Notes under the pieces: generated by a model
The model's database searches: none
The model's input: only the letters and a program-made list of their open reading frames with translations
Told to the model about the DNA's origin: nothing
Shown: piece by piece, positions 44,325 through 52,761 of the stretch
Numbering within the stretch: the stretch's first letter is position 1
Layout of the letters: each line of letters begins with the position of its first letter
NCBI RefSeq assembly: GCF_029760935.1
Contig: NZ_CP121684.1
Coordinates: forward strand, 992,001 to 1,056,000
From: Lysinibacter sp. HNR
GTDB taxonomy: Bacteria; Actinomycetota; Actinomycetes; Actinomycetales; Microbacteriaceae
DNA length: 64,000 nucleotides
Direction: 5' to 3'
Program-made: the position numbers and the translations under genes

Positions 44325-45803
44325 CTAGCTGAGTTCAACCTCGGTGCGGTTGCCGCTCCACAGGGTGTGGAATACTCCGGGGGCGTCTACCCGGCCGTAG
44401 GTGTGGGCTCCAAAGAAGTCACGCTGTCCCTGGATTAGAGCCGCGGGCAGGCGATCTGCGCGCAGCCCGTCGTAGTAGGCGAGCGAGGAGGAGAAGCCGG
44501 GGGAGGGGATACCCGCCTGTGCGGCTCCTGCAACCACGCGTCGCCAGGACTCCTGGGCGCGTGCGACGGCCTCTGTGAAGTAAGGCGCGGTGATGAGAGC
44601 GACCAAGCCGGGGTTCTCGCGGTAGGCCTCGGTGATGTGGTTGAGGAACTGGGCGCGAATGATGCAGCCGCCGCGCCAGATCATGGCGATATCACCCTTC
44701 CTGATGTCCCAGCCGTACTTTTCTGCCCCGGCTACGATCAGATCAAACCCTTGAGAGTAGGCAACGATTTTGGAGGCGTAGAGGGCGAGTCGAACGTCTT
44801 CAATAAAGGCTGCTTTATCCTCGATGTTCCAGGAATGCGCGGGTCCGGGCAGACCCACCGCGCGGGCTGCTGCTCGCTGCTCGGGGTGTGAAGAGAGACC
44901 GCGTGCAAAGACCGCTTCGGCAATACCAGACACGGGGATTCCCAGGTCGAGGGCTGCCTCTACGGTCCAGGTTCCGGTGCCTTTCTGCCCCGCGGCGTCC
45001 ATCACGATATCAACAAAGGGCTTATCCGTTTTTGCGTCGACCTGCTTCAGTACCTCCGCCGTGATCTCGATGAGGTAGCTCTCGAGCTCACCGCGGTTCC
45101 ACTCGGCAAAGACCTCACTGATCTCTGCGGGGGTAAGGCCGCCCGCGTTACGGAGAAGATCGTAGGCTTCGGCAATGAGCTGCATATCGGCGTACTCGAT
45201 GCCGTTGTGAACCATCTTCACAAAGTGGCCGGCCCCGTCGGTTCCCACGTGGGTCACACAGGGCACGCCGTCAACAACGGCGGCTATCGACGAGAGGATG
45301 GGTCCGAGGGTTTTATATGACTCTACAGTGCCTCCGGGCATGATGCTGGGGCCGGTGAGCGCTCCCTCCTCGCCGCCTGAGATTCCTGCTCCTACAAAAT
45401 GTATACCGCGAGCACTCACGGCTTTTTCGCGCCGGATGGTGTCGGTGAAGAGGGCGTTTCCTCCGTCAACGATAATGTCGCCCGGTTCGAAGAGTGAGGC
45501 TAGCTGGTCGATGACGGCGTCTGTTCCCGCGCCCGCCTGAACCATGATGATGGCGGTACGGGGCTTGCTGAGCGAGGCCACGAAGTCTTTGATTGTTTCA
45601 CTCGCGACAAAGCCAGCTTCGGGGTGTTCCGTGGTGAGCGTTCGGGTGCGTTCGGGTGAGCGGTTATAGACCGCTACGGTATTGCCCTCGCGGCTGGCCA
45701 GGTTGCGGGCCAGGTTGCTGCCCATCACGGCGAGCCCTACAACGCCAATATTTGCTACTGCATGTGGCGAGTGGGTGGATGATTGGGTTGTGTCGGTTGA
45801 CAT
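44325..45803 (-). CDS. gnd: 6-phosphogluconate dehydrogenase, decarboxylating
   Basis: 492 residues; ATG after AAAGGAGAAAAA. NADP-binding GVVGLAVMGSNLARNLAS, YNRSPERT, GGNALFTDT, GAGISGGEEGALTGPSIMPGG and HNGIEYADMQLIAEAYDLL, then IWRGGCIIRAQFL. It oxidises 6-phosphogluconate to ribulose-5-phosphate. It follows a GntR-type regulator in the same direction and lies opposite a gluconokinase, so it belongs to gluconate use. Confidence 0.95.
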   Translation of the reverse strand: MSTDTTQSSTHSPHAVANIGVVGLAVMGSNLARNLASREGNTVAVYNRSPERTRTLTTEHPEAGFVASETIKDFVASLSKPRTAIIMVQAGAGTDAVIDQLASLFEPGDIIVDGGNALFTDTIRREKAVSARGIHFVGAGISGGEEGALTGPSIMPGGTVESYKTLGPILSSIAAVVDGVPCVTHVGTDGAGHFVKMVHNGIEYADMQLIAEAYDLLRNAGGLTPAEISEVFAEWNRGELESYLIEITAEVLKQVDAKTDKPFVDIVMDAAGQKGTGTWTVEAALDLGIPVSGIAEAVFARGLSSHPEQRAAARAVGLPGPAHSWNIEDKAAFIEDVRLALYASKIVAYSQGFDLIVAGAEKYGWDIRKGDIAMIWRGGCIIRAQFLNHITEAYRENPGLVALITAPYFTEAVARAQESWRRVVAGAAQAGIPSPGFSSSLAYYDGLRADRLPAALIQGQRDFFGAHTYGRVDAPGVFHTLWSGNRTEVELS

Positions 45804-45824
45804 TTTTTCTCCTTTAGATAATGG

Positions 45825-46568
45825 TTATGACAATTGTGTGGTTGGGATGCGCTCCATCATTTCATCGAGGGTGCGGCGCATCAGGCGTTGCATGGCGGCG
45901 GCAGATTCCTCGCCGTCGCCACTGGCTATGGCTTCGGCCACATCGAGGTGCTGTTGAAGTGCATCCTGGTGTGGCCGTGCGGACATGAGACCGTGGGTGG
46001 TGCGGCCCGTGAGGACCTCCTCGATGACCGCGTGTAGGTGTGAAAACATTTCGTTTTTGCTGAGGTTGAGGATAAAGCGATGGAATTCAATGTCGCGTTC
46101 GAGAAAGAGAGCGGTGTTGGCGGATTTACCGGCCGCCCACATTTCACCGGCGATGGACCGGATGGTGTCGGCGGATTCTGGTGTGATGTTTTCTGCAGCG
46201 AGCCTTGCGGCTTCGGGCTCTACAGCGGCGCGGAGCTGGGTGAGGGAGCGTAATTGATTGGCGCGATCGCTGCTCGCTAGGCGCCAACGAATGATCCGAG
46301 GCTCGTAAACATTCCAGTTGGTGCGGTGTTGTGGGGTGATGCCCACGCGCCGTTTTGATTCAACCAGGTTCATGGTCTGTAGGGCACGCAGACAATCACG
46401 CACCACGGAGCGCGAGACGCCGTATTGACGTTCGAGGGAATCGATGGTGAGAGTGTCTTCTGGAGTGAGATGACCGCTGATGATTGCTGACCCGAGTGAA
46501 TCAAGTATCTTCTCATGAAGCTGACCCGTGTGGGTCGCTGTGGTTGAATGAGAGTGAGAAGAAGCCAT
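45825..46568 (-). CDS. GntR/FadR-type regulator of gluconate genes
   Basis: 247 residues from the ATG at 46568. Winged helix (HEKILDSLGSAIISGHLTPEDTLTIDSLERQYGVSRSVVRDCLRALQTMNLVESKRRVG) and an FCD ligand domain (LRAAVEPEAARLAAENI, ERDIEFHRFILNLSKNEMF, DEMMERI). Lies between gnd and gntK. By position it represses both in the absence of gluconate or its phosphate. Confidence 0.9.
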   Translation of the reverse strand: MASSHSHSTTATHTGQLHEKILDSLGSAIISGHLTPEDTLTIDSLERQYGVSRSVVRDCLRALQTMNLVESKRRVGITPQHRTNWNVYEPRIIRWRLASSDRANQLRSLTQLRAAVEPEAARLAAENITPESADTIRSIAGEMWAAGKSANTALFLERDIEFHRFILNLSKNEMFSHLHAVIEEVLTGRTTHGLMSARPHQDALQQHLDVAEAIASGDGEESAAAMQRLMRRTLDEMMERIPTTQLS

Positions 46569-46602
46569 GTAATAATCATACCTTTTAGATTTTATTATGC
46601 AA
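46566..46602 (-). promoter_or_regulatory. gntR promoter, leaderless geometry
   Basis: On the minus strand TTGCAT (46597-46602), 16 bases, TATGAT (46575-46580), six bases, ATG of the regulator. Both hexamers resemble the main sigma-factor consensus, and no ribosome site lies between. Confidence 0.55.
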
Positions 46603-46617
46603 TAAGTCATATCTTTA
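46571..46617. promoter_or_regulatory. Direct repeats, probable GntR-type operator
   Basis: AATAATCATACCTTTTA (46571-46587) and AATAAGTCATATCTTTA (46601-46617) match over most positions, 30 bp apart (three helical turns). One covers the -10 of gntR. They lie between the divergent gntR and gntK starts. Confidence 0.45.
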
Positions 46618-46657
46618 TGGGCTGTTTATCCTGAGGGAAGCTGGAAAGGTGGGTATA

Positions 46658-47173
46658 GTGTCACGATCGATTGTGGTGATGGGGGTTTCGGGGAGTGGCA
46701 AGAGTGTTGTTGGTTTCCAGCTTGCGCGTCGGTTGAGAGCGGAGTTTGTTGATGCCGATGACCTGCATCCCCTTGCCAATAAGGAAAAAATGGCCGCTGG
46801 TATTCCCCTGGCTGATGCTGATCGCTGGCCCTGGCTTGATCAAGTAGCGAAGGTACTGGCGGATGCGGACGAAAAGCCCGTGGTTGTTGCCTGTTCCGCG
46901 CTCAGGCGTGTGTATCGTGATCGCTTGCGCGCGGGTGCGCCCGACATTATTTTTGTGCACCTGGATGGCACGCGTGAACTGATAGTGCAGCGCCTGGAGG
47001 GGCGTCATCACGAGTTTATGAACCCGTCGCTGATTGATTCTCAGATTGCAACGCTGGAGCCGCTTGAAGAGGATGAGGCGGGAGGTATTGTCTCGATTGG
47101 TCAGACGGTCATGGATGTTGCCGCTGACGCTTTTCTTGTGGTTGCCGCATCCGATCCTTCCGTTCGTGGCTAA
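46658..47173 (+). CDS. gntK: Gluconokinase
   Basis: 171 residues from the GTG at 46658, eight bases after GAAAGG; the GTG at 46649 overlaps that site. P-loop VMGVSGSGKSVVG, DADDLHPLANKEKMAAGIPLADADRWPWL, ACSALRRVYRDRLR, GRHHEFMNPSLIDSQ. It phosphorylates gluconate to 6-phosphogluconate, the substrate of Gnd nearby. Confidence 0.95.
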   Translation: MSRSIVVMGVSGSGKSVVGFQLARRLRAEFVDADDLHPLANKEKMAAGIPLADADRWPWLDQVAKVLADADEKPVVVACSALRRVYRDRLRAGAPDIIFVHLDGTRELIVQRLEGRHHEFMNPSLIDSQIATLEPLEEDEAGGIVSIGQTVMDVAADAFLVVAASDPSVRG

Positions 47174-47238
47174 TCGCTGATCGATTGTTTTATTGTCTCG
47201 CTCCCGAAGGTATTGCCACCTCGGCCACTAACAGAGAA

Positions 47239-47280
47239 CTGCCGCACCCCAAACCTATATAAGGGTCCGGGGTGCGGCAG
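47239..47280. terminator. Hairpin between gntK and NmrA-like gene
   Basis: CTGCCGCACCCC and GGGGTGCGGCAG pair perfectly over 12 bp around an 18-base loop. No U-run on either side. Placed between two convergent genes, so a bidirectional terminator is the simplest reading. Confidence 0.65.
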
Positions 47281-47296
47281 TGCGAATAAGATGCTC

Positions 47297-48118
47297 TTAG
47301 CGACCGATCTCCTTGAGCCAGGTCTCAACGGTGCGCGGGGCAAGACCGATGAGGGTCTGTGCACTTCGCTCCTCGCTGATGACGGCTCCGGGGAGGGTGT
47401 CGAGGAAGTTGTACAGTGCGGTGACGCCCGCGGCGGCACCCTCGCCCAGGATGGGGATGAGTGCCTCGCCAAAGCCCTCGGGAGAGAATGCCGAGTACTC
47501 GATGGCGCGACCGTAGTGGTTGGAGAAGCCCGCAGCAAGCTCGGGTCCGGTGAGTCCAGGGAGGTGGCCTACGCCCACGATGCCCGTTACGTCGCTGCGC
47601 TCGAAGAGGGCAACAACGGCGTCAGCTACGTCGAGGTGTGATGACCAAGAGACCGGGAAATCACTGCGCAGAGGGTAGCGGAGGAGGCTGTCCTGAAGAA
47701 CCGGCGGTAGCAGCAGGTTTTCAAAGAAGAGTTGCGGGGCAACAACCGCGTAGGAGAGGCCCGCGTTCTTTACTCCGCTGATAAGGTCGGAGTGGGGCGA
47801 CTGATCCGGGTTGGAGCCGCTGGTCGAGATGATCACGCGGGCAGGCTTGGCCTGAGCGAGCGCGGCAACGATGTTTTTTGCGTAGGTGAGGCGTTCCTCG
47901 TCGCCGCCGAGTGGCAGGTGGATAAAGACGCCCTCGGCGCCGTTGTACACTGAGGCGAGTTGCTCAACCGAAGCGTAGTCTACCGAAGCAAACGAGGTGC
48001 CCTCGGGGACGCTCTTTGAGTTGCGTGCGACGGCTGTAACGGATTTGCCGGCCTTGAGAAGGGCGGCGATAACGGGGGCTCCTTGGGCGCCAGTTGCGCC
48101 GTGAATTATGTAAGTCAT
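47297..48118 (-). CDS. NmrA-like NAD(P)-binding oxidoreductase
   Basis: 273 residues; ATG after AGGAGT. Rossmann start YIIHGATGAQGAPVIAALLKAG, then VIISTSG, SYAVVAPQLFFENLLLP and a substrate part with GHLPGLTGPELAAGFSNHYGRAIEY. Such small extended SDRs of the NmrA/QOR2 type reduce quinones or act as redox sensors. Divergent from an HxlR regulator whose Cys is conserved, as in redox-controlled quinone reductase pairs. Substrate inferred. Confidence 0.85.
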   Translation of the reverse strand: MTYIIHGATGAQGAPVIAALLKAGKSVTAVARNSKSVPEGTSFASVDYASVEQLASVYNGAEGVFIHLPLGGDEERLTYAKNIVAALAQAKPARVIISTSGSNPDQSPHSDLISGVKNAGLSYAVVAPQLFFENLLLPPVLQDSLLRYPLRSDFPVSWSSHLDVADAVVALFERSDVTGIVGVGHLPGLTGPELAAGFSNHYGRAIEYSAFSPEGFGEALIPILGEGAAAGVTALYNFLDTLPGAVISEERSAQTLIGLAPRTVETWLKEIGR

Positions 48119-48167
48119 ACTCCTATTAGTACAGCATATGCACCGGTTACTTCAACTGCACTAATGC

Positions 48168-48180
48168 TACACTTGCAGAG
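48168..48180 (+). promoter_or_regulatory. -10 box, leaderless HxlR gene
   Basis: TACACT (48168-48173), six bases, then the GTG at 48180: the same hexamer and spacing as upstream of ilvD. No ribosome site precedes the GTG. Confidence 0.5.
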
Positions 48181-48545
48181 TGGCTACATATTTACCCGAG
48201 TGCGGTATCGCACGTTTCCTTGAACTCCTAAACGGTCCGTGGGCAACCCTCATCGTCCGTGAACTGCTGTCTGACGCTCCCCTTCGCTTTACAGAGCTGC
48301 GCAAAGCGCTCCCCGGCATCAGTCCGCACACCCTCACCAGTCGGCTCAGAAACTTTGAGCACTACGGCATAGTGACAAGAACCGTCTACCCAGAAATACC
48401 TCCCCGGGTTGAATATGAACTCACCGAGCGGGGGAAGGCCCTTCAGCCGGTTCTTGATGCCATGGCGGAGTGGTCCTTGACTATCTGCGATGTGGTAGAA
48501 GAGTCGGAACAGGATAGTGCAAAAGAAATCAATAAAATCGCTTAG
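48180..48545 (+). CDS. HxlR/DUF24-family redox-type regulator
   Basis: 121 residues, GTG start. ECGIARFLELLNGPWATLIVRELLSDAPLRFTELRKALPGISPHTLTSRLRNFEHYGIVTR and a wing PPRVEYELTERGKAL. The single N-terminal Cys (residue 8) in the xxCxIxxFLELLxGxW context is the thiol used by HypR/QorR-type DUF24 sensors of quinones and electrophiles. A second Cys lies near 101. Divergent from the NmrA-like gene, its likely target. Confidence 0.9.
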   Translation: MATYLPECGIARFLELLNGPWATLIVRELLSDAPLRFTELRKALPGISPHTLTSRLRNFEHYGIVTRTVYPEIPPRVEYELTERGKALQPVLDAMAEWSLTICDVVEESEQDSAKEINKIA

Positions 48546-48681
48546 GCGGCCTGCGGATTGCGGTAATAAGGCGGTTAGTGATGATACCGGGCAGATTTTA
48601 CCTAGTGTGGATGGGCGTTGAGCGGGCACGAGAGAAAGGGGGGAGTGCGTCATCGTTCATCGCCCCTAGGGTGAGTAGCTT

Positions 48682-50085
48682 TTAGTTAAGATTGTTACTG
48701 GTGCTTACCTGGCGGTACCAGGAAAAGCTGGTCTTGGGAATCCTTTTTTGTGTTGCAAAGTCAACAAATATAAGACCGAATCGGTGACCGAACCCCGCGG
48801 TCCACTCAAGGTTGTCCATGAGTGACCAGGCAAAATACCCTTTTACCTGCGCCCCCTCGCGGATAGCCTCGTGAACGGCGACAAGGTGTTCTCGTATGAA
48901 GATGACCCGCTCGATATCGTTAATCTTTCCGTTGGGGTTGACATAGTCGGGGAGGGGGAGGCCGTTCTCCGTTACAAATAGGTTTATCTCTCCGTATTCA
49001 CGGGTGATCTGGAGGAGGGAATCGGTAAGTCCGCTCGCATCGGGCGTCCAACCCGCCATTGTTCGTGTTTCTGACTTGGGCCGGACCTCTGTTGCGCCAA
49101 TATCTTGCAGGTGGCGGAGGCGTAACCACTCGCCGGGAGGATCCACCTGCCTCACGAGATCGGTGTTGTTAATGCGCGAGAGGGAGGCGATGTGCCTCTT
49201 GAAGTAGTAGTTGATGCCGATAAAATCAACCGGTGTCCCGATTGTCGCCAGGTCTCCCGGCAGAATAACCTCATTCAGAGCTTCATAGCGGGAGGGATGA
49301 TGAGCGTACTCGTTCGGGTAGGTGCCGCGCAGTACCGGACTTAAGACGGAACCGTTTGCGTGCGTGTGAACGGTATGGGCCGCGGCAATATCGTCGGGAT
49401 GCTCGGTGGCGGGCTCTGTGGGGGCATATCCCGTGACGAGTCCTACACTCGCAGTTTTTGTATTCTTACGCACGGCGGCAACTCCGTGACCGTGCGCGAG
49501 GAGCATGTGGTGTAGGGCCTGTGCTCCCATGCGAGCGCTGCGGTGCCCGGGAGGAAACGTGCCCTCGCAGTAGCCCATCCATGACTCGTAATAGAGTTCG
49601 TTAACCGTCATCCAGAAGGGAACAGAGTCGCCAAACTCCCGGGTGAGGAGGTCTGCATAGTCGGCAAACCGCAGGGCAGTTTCTCGGGAGGACCAGCCGC
49701 CCGCAGCGCTAAATCGCTCGGGTAGGTCCATGTGATACATGGTGAGGGCCGGGGTGATGTTGCGTGTGTGTAGACCGTCTACGAGTCTTCGGTAGAAGTC
49801 GAGGCCCGTCTGATTGATTCGGTTGTTATCGGGGATTACTCGGGACCAGCTGACAGAAAATCGGTACGAACTTACACCAAGATCCGCCAGTAGGTCAAGA
49901 TCCTGGTCGAGCCTGTGATAGTGGTCTGCGGCAATATCTCCGGTGTCTCCTCGATATCCCCGTGCCGCCAGGTAGGAGTCCCAGATGGAGGGGCTACGGC
50001 CGTCGGAGTGTGCGGCACCCTCAATCTGGTAGGCGGCGGTTGCCGCGCCCCATACAAACCCTTCTGGAAATGACAGTGTGCTCAT
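48682..50085 (-). CDS. GH1 beta-glycosidase
   Basis: 467 residues. FPEGFVWGAATAAYQIEGA at the N-terminus, acid/base Glu in WMTVNELYYESWMGY (family usually NEP), GINYY, nucleophile Glu in LFVTENGLP and FAWSLMDNLEW at the C-terminus. No signal peptide, so it hydrolyses imported beta-glycosides in the cytosol. The start overlaps the stop of a LacI gene by four bases. Confidence 0.93.
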   Translation of the reverse strand: MSTLSFPEGFVWGAATAAYQIEGAAHSDGRSPSIWDSYLAARGYRGDTGDIAADHYHRLDQDLDLLADLGVSSYRFSVSWSRVIPDNNRINQTGLDFYRRLVDGLHTRNITPALTMYHMDLPERFSAAGGWSSRETALRFADYADLLTREFGDSVPFWMTVNELYYESWMGYCEGTFPPGHRSARMGAQALHHMLLAHGHGVAAVRKNTKTASVGLVTGYAPTEPATEHPDDIAAAHTVHTHANGSVLSPVLRGTYPNEYAHHPSRYEALNEVILPGDLATIGTPVDFIGINYYFKRHIASLSRINNTDLVRQVDPPGEWLRLRHLQDIGATEVRPKSETRTMAGWTPDASGLTDSLLQITREYGEINLFVTENGLPLPDYVNPNGKINDIERVIFIREHLVAVHEAIREGAQVKGYFAWSLMDNLEWTAGFGHRFGLIFVDFATQKRIPKTSFSWYRQVSTSNNLN

Positions 50086-51122
50086 GATGATTTCCTCTTA
50101 ACGAAGCGGGGTTGAAGCCTGTGGCTGCGCGGGACGCTGTTTGCTCCCTGGATAAGGTCAATGAGGGTGCGAACGGAGGCCGCGCCGATCTCACCGAGGG
50201 GTTGCGCGAGTGTTGTGAGCGAGGGGTCTGTTGCTGTCGCAGCTACGTCATCGTCAAACCCCACCACTGACACGTCCCCGGGAACATCGAGGCCACCCTG
50301 GCGCAGGGAGCGTAGCGCGGAGAAGGAGATATAGTCGGCAAGGGCAAACACGCCGTCAAACCCTAGTCCCGTTTCGATTGCCCTGTTGATGGCGTGTGAG
50401 GTCTCTTGGGTGGGTGGGTAAGTTTCGTCGCTATACAGCACCATCGAGTTGAGACCGGCCGCTGCAAGGGTGTCACGGTATCCCGCGAGTCGCTCCTCAA
50501 TAACCATTCCCTTCATACCGTGTGTTGGGGCGAGGGCGATAATCTTGGTGCGTCCTTGAGCGATGAGATGCTCTACAGCGGTTTTAGCGCCCGCATAGTT
50601 ATCGTTGAGCCACACGTGAAATCCGGGATGTTCACGGGTGTCGTCGATCACGACCACCGGCTTCTTTGCTGCGCGTGTGCTCTCCTGCCAGCTATCATTC
50701 TCGGGTGTGACAATGACAAACCCGTCGACGGGAAGATCGTATACTCGCTCGAAGAGGTGTGTGAGCGGGCTGCTCGACGGAGGATTGTTTTTGCTGCTTG
50801 GTTCCACGGGGTTGAGGATCAGTGTGTAGCCCAGCTTGGCTGCCTCTGCGCTTGCTCCCTTAAGCAGGGGTTCCCACCACCCGATGATGCCGAGGGGTAC
50901 AACAAAGCTGAGCGCTCGATTGTGTCCTGTTCGAAGAGCTCGTGCTACTGAGCTGACCGAATATCCCAGTTTCGTGGCTGTCTCCTGAACCGTGCGTTTT
51001 GTAGCTGGACTCACGTCGGGGTGGTTCCTGAGTGCCCTGCTCACGGTTGGTATCGATAACCCTGAGATTCGGGCGATGTCTGCCATAGTGGGCCGAGTAC
51101 TACCCGTCTTGTTATTGAGCAA
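50082..51122 (-). CDS. LacI-family repressor
   Basis: 346 residues; TTG start five bases after AAGGAG. N-terminal HTH PTMADIARISGLSIPTVSRALRNHPDVSPATKRTV with hinge YSVSSVARALRTG, then a periplasmic-binding-like ligand domain (FVVPLGIIGWWEPLLKGAS..., VVGFDDDVAATATDPSLTTLAQPLGEIG). It heads an operon with the GH1 enzyme and probably represses itself and neighbouring glycan genes in the absence of a sugar. Confidence 0.92.
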   Translation of the reverse strand: MLNNKTGSTRPTMADIARISGLSIPTVSRALRNHPDVSPATKRTVQETATKLGYSVSSVARALRTGHNRALSFVVPLGIIGWWEPLLKGASAEAAKLGYTLILNPVEPSSKNNPPSSSPLTHLFERVYDLPVDGFVIVTPENDSWQESTRAAKKPVVVIDDTREHPGFHVWLNDNYAGAKTAVEHLIAQGRTKIIALAPTHGMKGMVIEERLAGYRDTLAAAGLNSMVLYSDETYPPTQETSHAINRAIETGLGFDGVFALADYISFSALRSLRQGGLDVPGDVSVVGFDDDVAATATDPSLTTLAQPLGEIGAASVRTLIDLIQGANSVPRSHRLQPRFVKRKSS

Positions 51123-51134
51123 CTATGCTCCTTT

Positions 51135-51158
51135 GCAATCGTTATCGCAATCGTTATC
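51135..51158. promoter_or_regulatory. Tandem 12-bp repeats before lacI-type gene
   Basis: GCAATCGTTATC occurs twice head to tail, immediately upstream of the repressor's ribosome site. The AT-CG-TTATC-like core resembles LacI-family half-sites. It is probably the autoregulatory operator. Confidence 0.45.
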
Positions 51159-51282
51159 AGAATATCGTCAACAGTAGCTTTAGGTGTTGTCTTTGTCAAC
51201 CGGAGAGTTCTAATTGGAGCCCATGCGTGTGGTTCCGGTTGGCGTGTTGCCGCGGGGAGGGGTCGATGCGGTAAAAAACTGC

Positions 51283-51312
51283 TTGACAATATCTTGCTAT
51301 TAGGGGTAATGT
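51283..51312 (+). promoter_or_regulatory. Promoter of ROK/fucoside operon
   Basis: TTGACA (51283-51288), 18 bases, TAATGT (51307-51312). It is the best consensus promoter in the window, about 70 bp before the ROK gene. Confidence 0.7.
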
Positions 51313-51328
51313 GAGGCACATCGATATC

Positions 51329-51345
51329 TAGTAAGTAACATACTA
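51329..51345. promoter_or_regulatory. Palindromic operator candidate, ROK operon
   Basis: TAGTAAGTAACATACTA is symmetric apart from its centre and lies about 17-33 bp after the -10 box, a position from which a bound repressor would block transcription. The adjacent ROK protein is the obvious candidate. Confidence 0.45.
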
Positions 51346-51382
51346 AATAATCAGACAGCTGTGATGTAGCTCGATACAGAAT

Positions 51383-52711
51383 GTGGGACTGAGCGTGAGC
51401 GATAGCGATAGCAACGATGTGACACACCGCAAGACCGGTGGGCGCTCTGTGCTTGAGCGGGCGCTATCGTCACAGAGCCGAAGCTTAACAGCTAACGACC
51501 ACAGGGTTCTTAACGCGCTTATCAACAACGGGCCAATGGATCGTCCCGCGCTCGCGGCAGACGTGGGTATTTCTCGCCCGGCCATGCTTGACCTGGTTAA
51601 GCGATTAGTGTCAGAGGGGCTGATCCGCTCGGTCGGAGAATCCGAAACTGTCAGGCCTGGACCCAACTCTGTTCTTTACGCCGTCCGCCACGATTTGGCG
51701 ATAACCGCGGGCATTGAGCTGCACCCTAGCTCCGCAGAGGCTCTTATCGCCTACTTTGACGGCACTGTTATTGGCCAGGCCTCAATTCGTGATGAGGGTT
51801 ATAAAGAACCCGTTGAGCTTATTCGGCGGGTTCTTGAACTAGCCCTTGTTGATACACAACGTAGTATCGCGGACCTTTCGAGTGTTGTTATTGCGACCCC
51901 CGGCGTGGTGAGTCCCCATGGTGACATGAGCTTTGTGTGGGGGCAACCCGCGTGGAAAGAAGGACAGCTCGAGCGAATCGAGACGGCTCTTGGAGTGCCC
52001 ATTCGTCTCGAAAACGATCTTAACCTGGCTGCCGTTGCGGAACATCGGCTCGGCGTAGCCCAGCAGATAGTGAACTTTGCCGTTATCAACTGTGGGGAGG
52101 GCATGGGGGCTTCCCTGATGCTCGGTTCAGAGCTTGTACGGGGTCTCAACGGAGCAGCGGGCGAGATCGGATATTTGCCCTCAATGGTAAGCCCTTTTAC
52201 TGCCGCAGAAATTCCGCACGATAGCAAGACGGTTTCTCCGGACAAGGCCGCAGGATGCCCGCAAAATAGTAGCTACTCCGAGGATTTCCAAAGCTTCGCG
52301 GGAATATCAACGCTCACTATGCTGCTCCATGAGATGGGAGTTCCCCACGCCGACCCAGTGGAGTTTTTGGCCACCGAACAGAATTCGCCCGTGTATGAAA
52401 AGTTTGCGCAGGAGGTCGCTCGACGGATAGCCGTTGGTATCACCGCTGTGTGTGCAGTGGTTGATCCCGGGTTCATCGTTCTTACGGGTGTTATTGCGAG
52501 GGCCGGAGGCGACTCGTTGCTTCGCCTGCTGAGGTCTCACATGGCCAAGAACCTGCCGTTTCCCCCAGAGATTGTGCTGAGTGAGCTGCGAGAGCGTGCT
52601 GTCGTAAACGGTGCGCTTATTACTGCCCTAGACACGGTTCGTGCAGAGATTTTTGGTGTTGACCAAAAGTCTCCGCTACAAAAGCGTCGATCGTACCACC
52701 TCGGTGCGTGA
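51383..52711 (+). CDS. ROK-family transcriptional regulator
   Basis: 442 residues; GTG at 51383 or 51395, neither with a clear ribosome site. N-terminal winged helix (HRVLNALINNGPMDRPALAADVGISRPAMLDLVKRLVSEGLI), then a sugar-kinase-like ROK domain (VVIATPGVVSPHG, LENDLNLAAVAEHRLG, FAVINCGEGMGASLMLGSELVRGLNGAAGEIGYL). The Cys-rich zinc loop of NagC-type ROK proteins is not evident (AAGCPQ only). It leads the transport and fucosidase genes and probably senses their sugar. Confidence 0.88.
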   Translation: MGLSVSDSDSNDVTHRKTGGRSVLERALSSQSRSLTANDHRVLNALINNGPMDRPALAADVGISRPAMLDLVKRLVSEGLIRSVGESETVRPGPNSVLYAVRHDLAITAGIELHPSSAEALIAYFDGTVIGQASIRDEGYKEPVELIRRVLELALVDTQRSIADLSSVVIATPGVVSPHGDMSFVWGQPAWKEGQLERIETALGVPIRLENDLNLAAVAEHRLGVAQQIVNFAVINCGEGMGASLMLGSELVRGLNGAAGEIGYLPSMVSPFTAAEIPHDSKTVSPDKAAGCPQNSSYSEDFQSFAGISTLTMLLHEMGVPHADPVEFLATEQNSPVYEKFAQEVARRIAVGITAVCAVVDPGFIVLTGVIARAGGDSLLRLLRSHMAKNLPFPPEIVLSELRERAVVNGALITALDTVRAEIFGVDQKSPLQKRRSYHLGA

Positions 52712-52761
52712 TTTTCCCCCTAAAAAGACGAGTTACGGCTCGCACAGCAAAGGAGCGGTGT

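Noticed and set aside
47239-47280. Start of a CRISPR-like repeat
   Set aside because: Only one palindrome, no spacer-repeat periodicity here or anywhere in the window.
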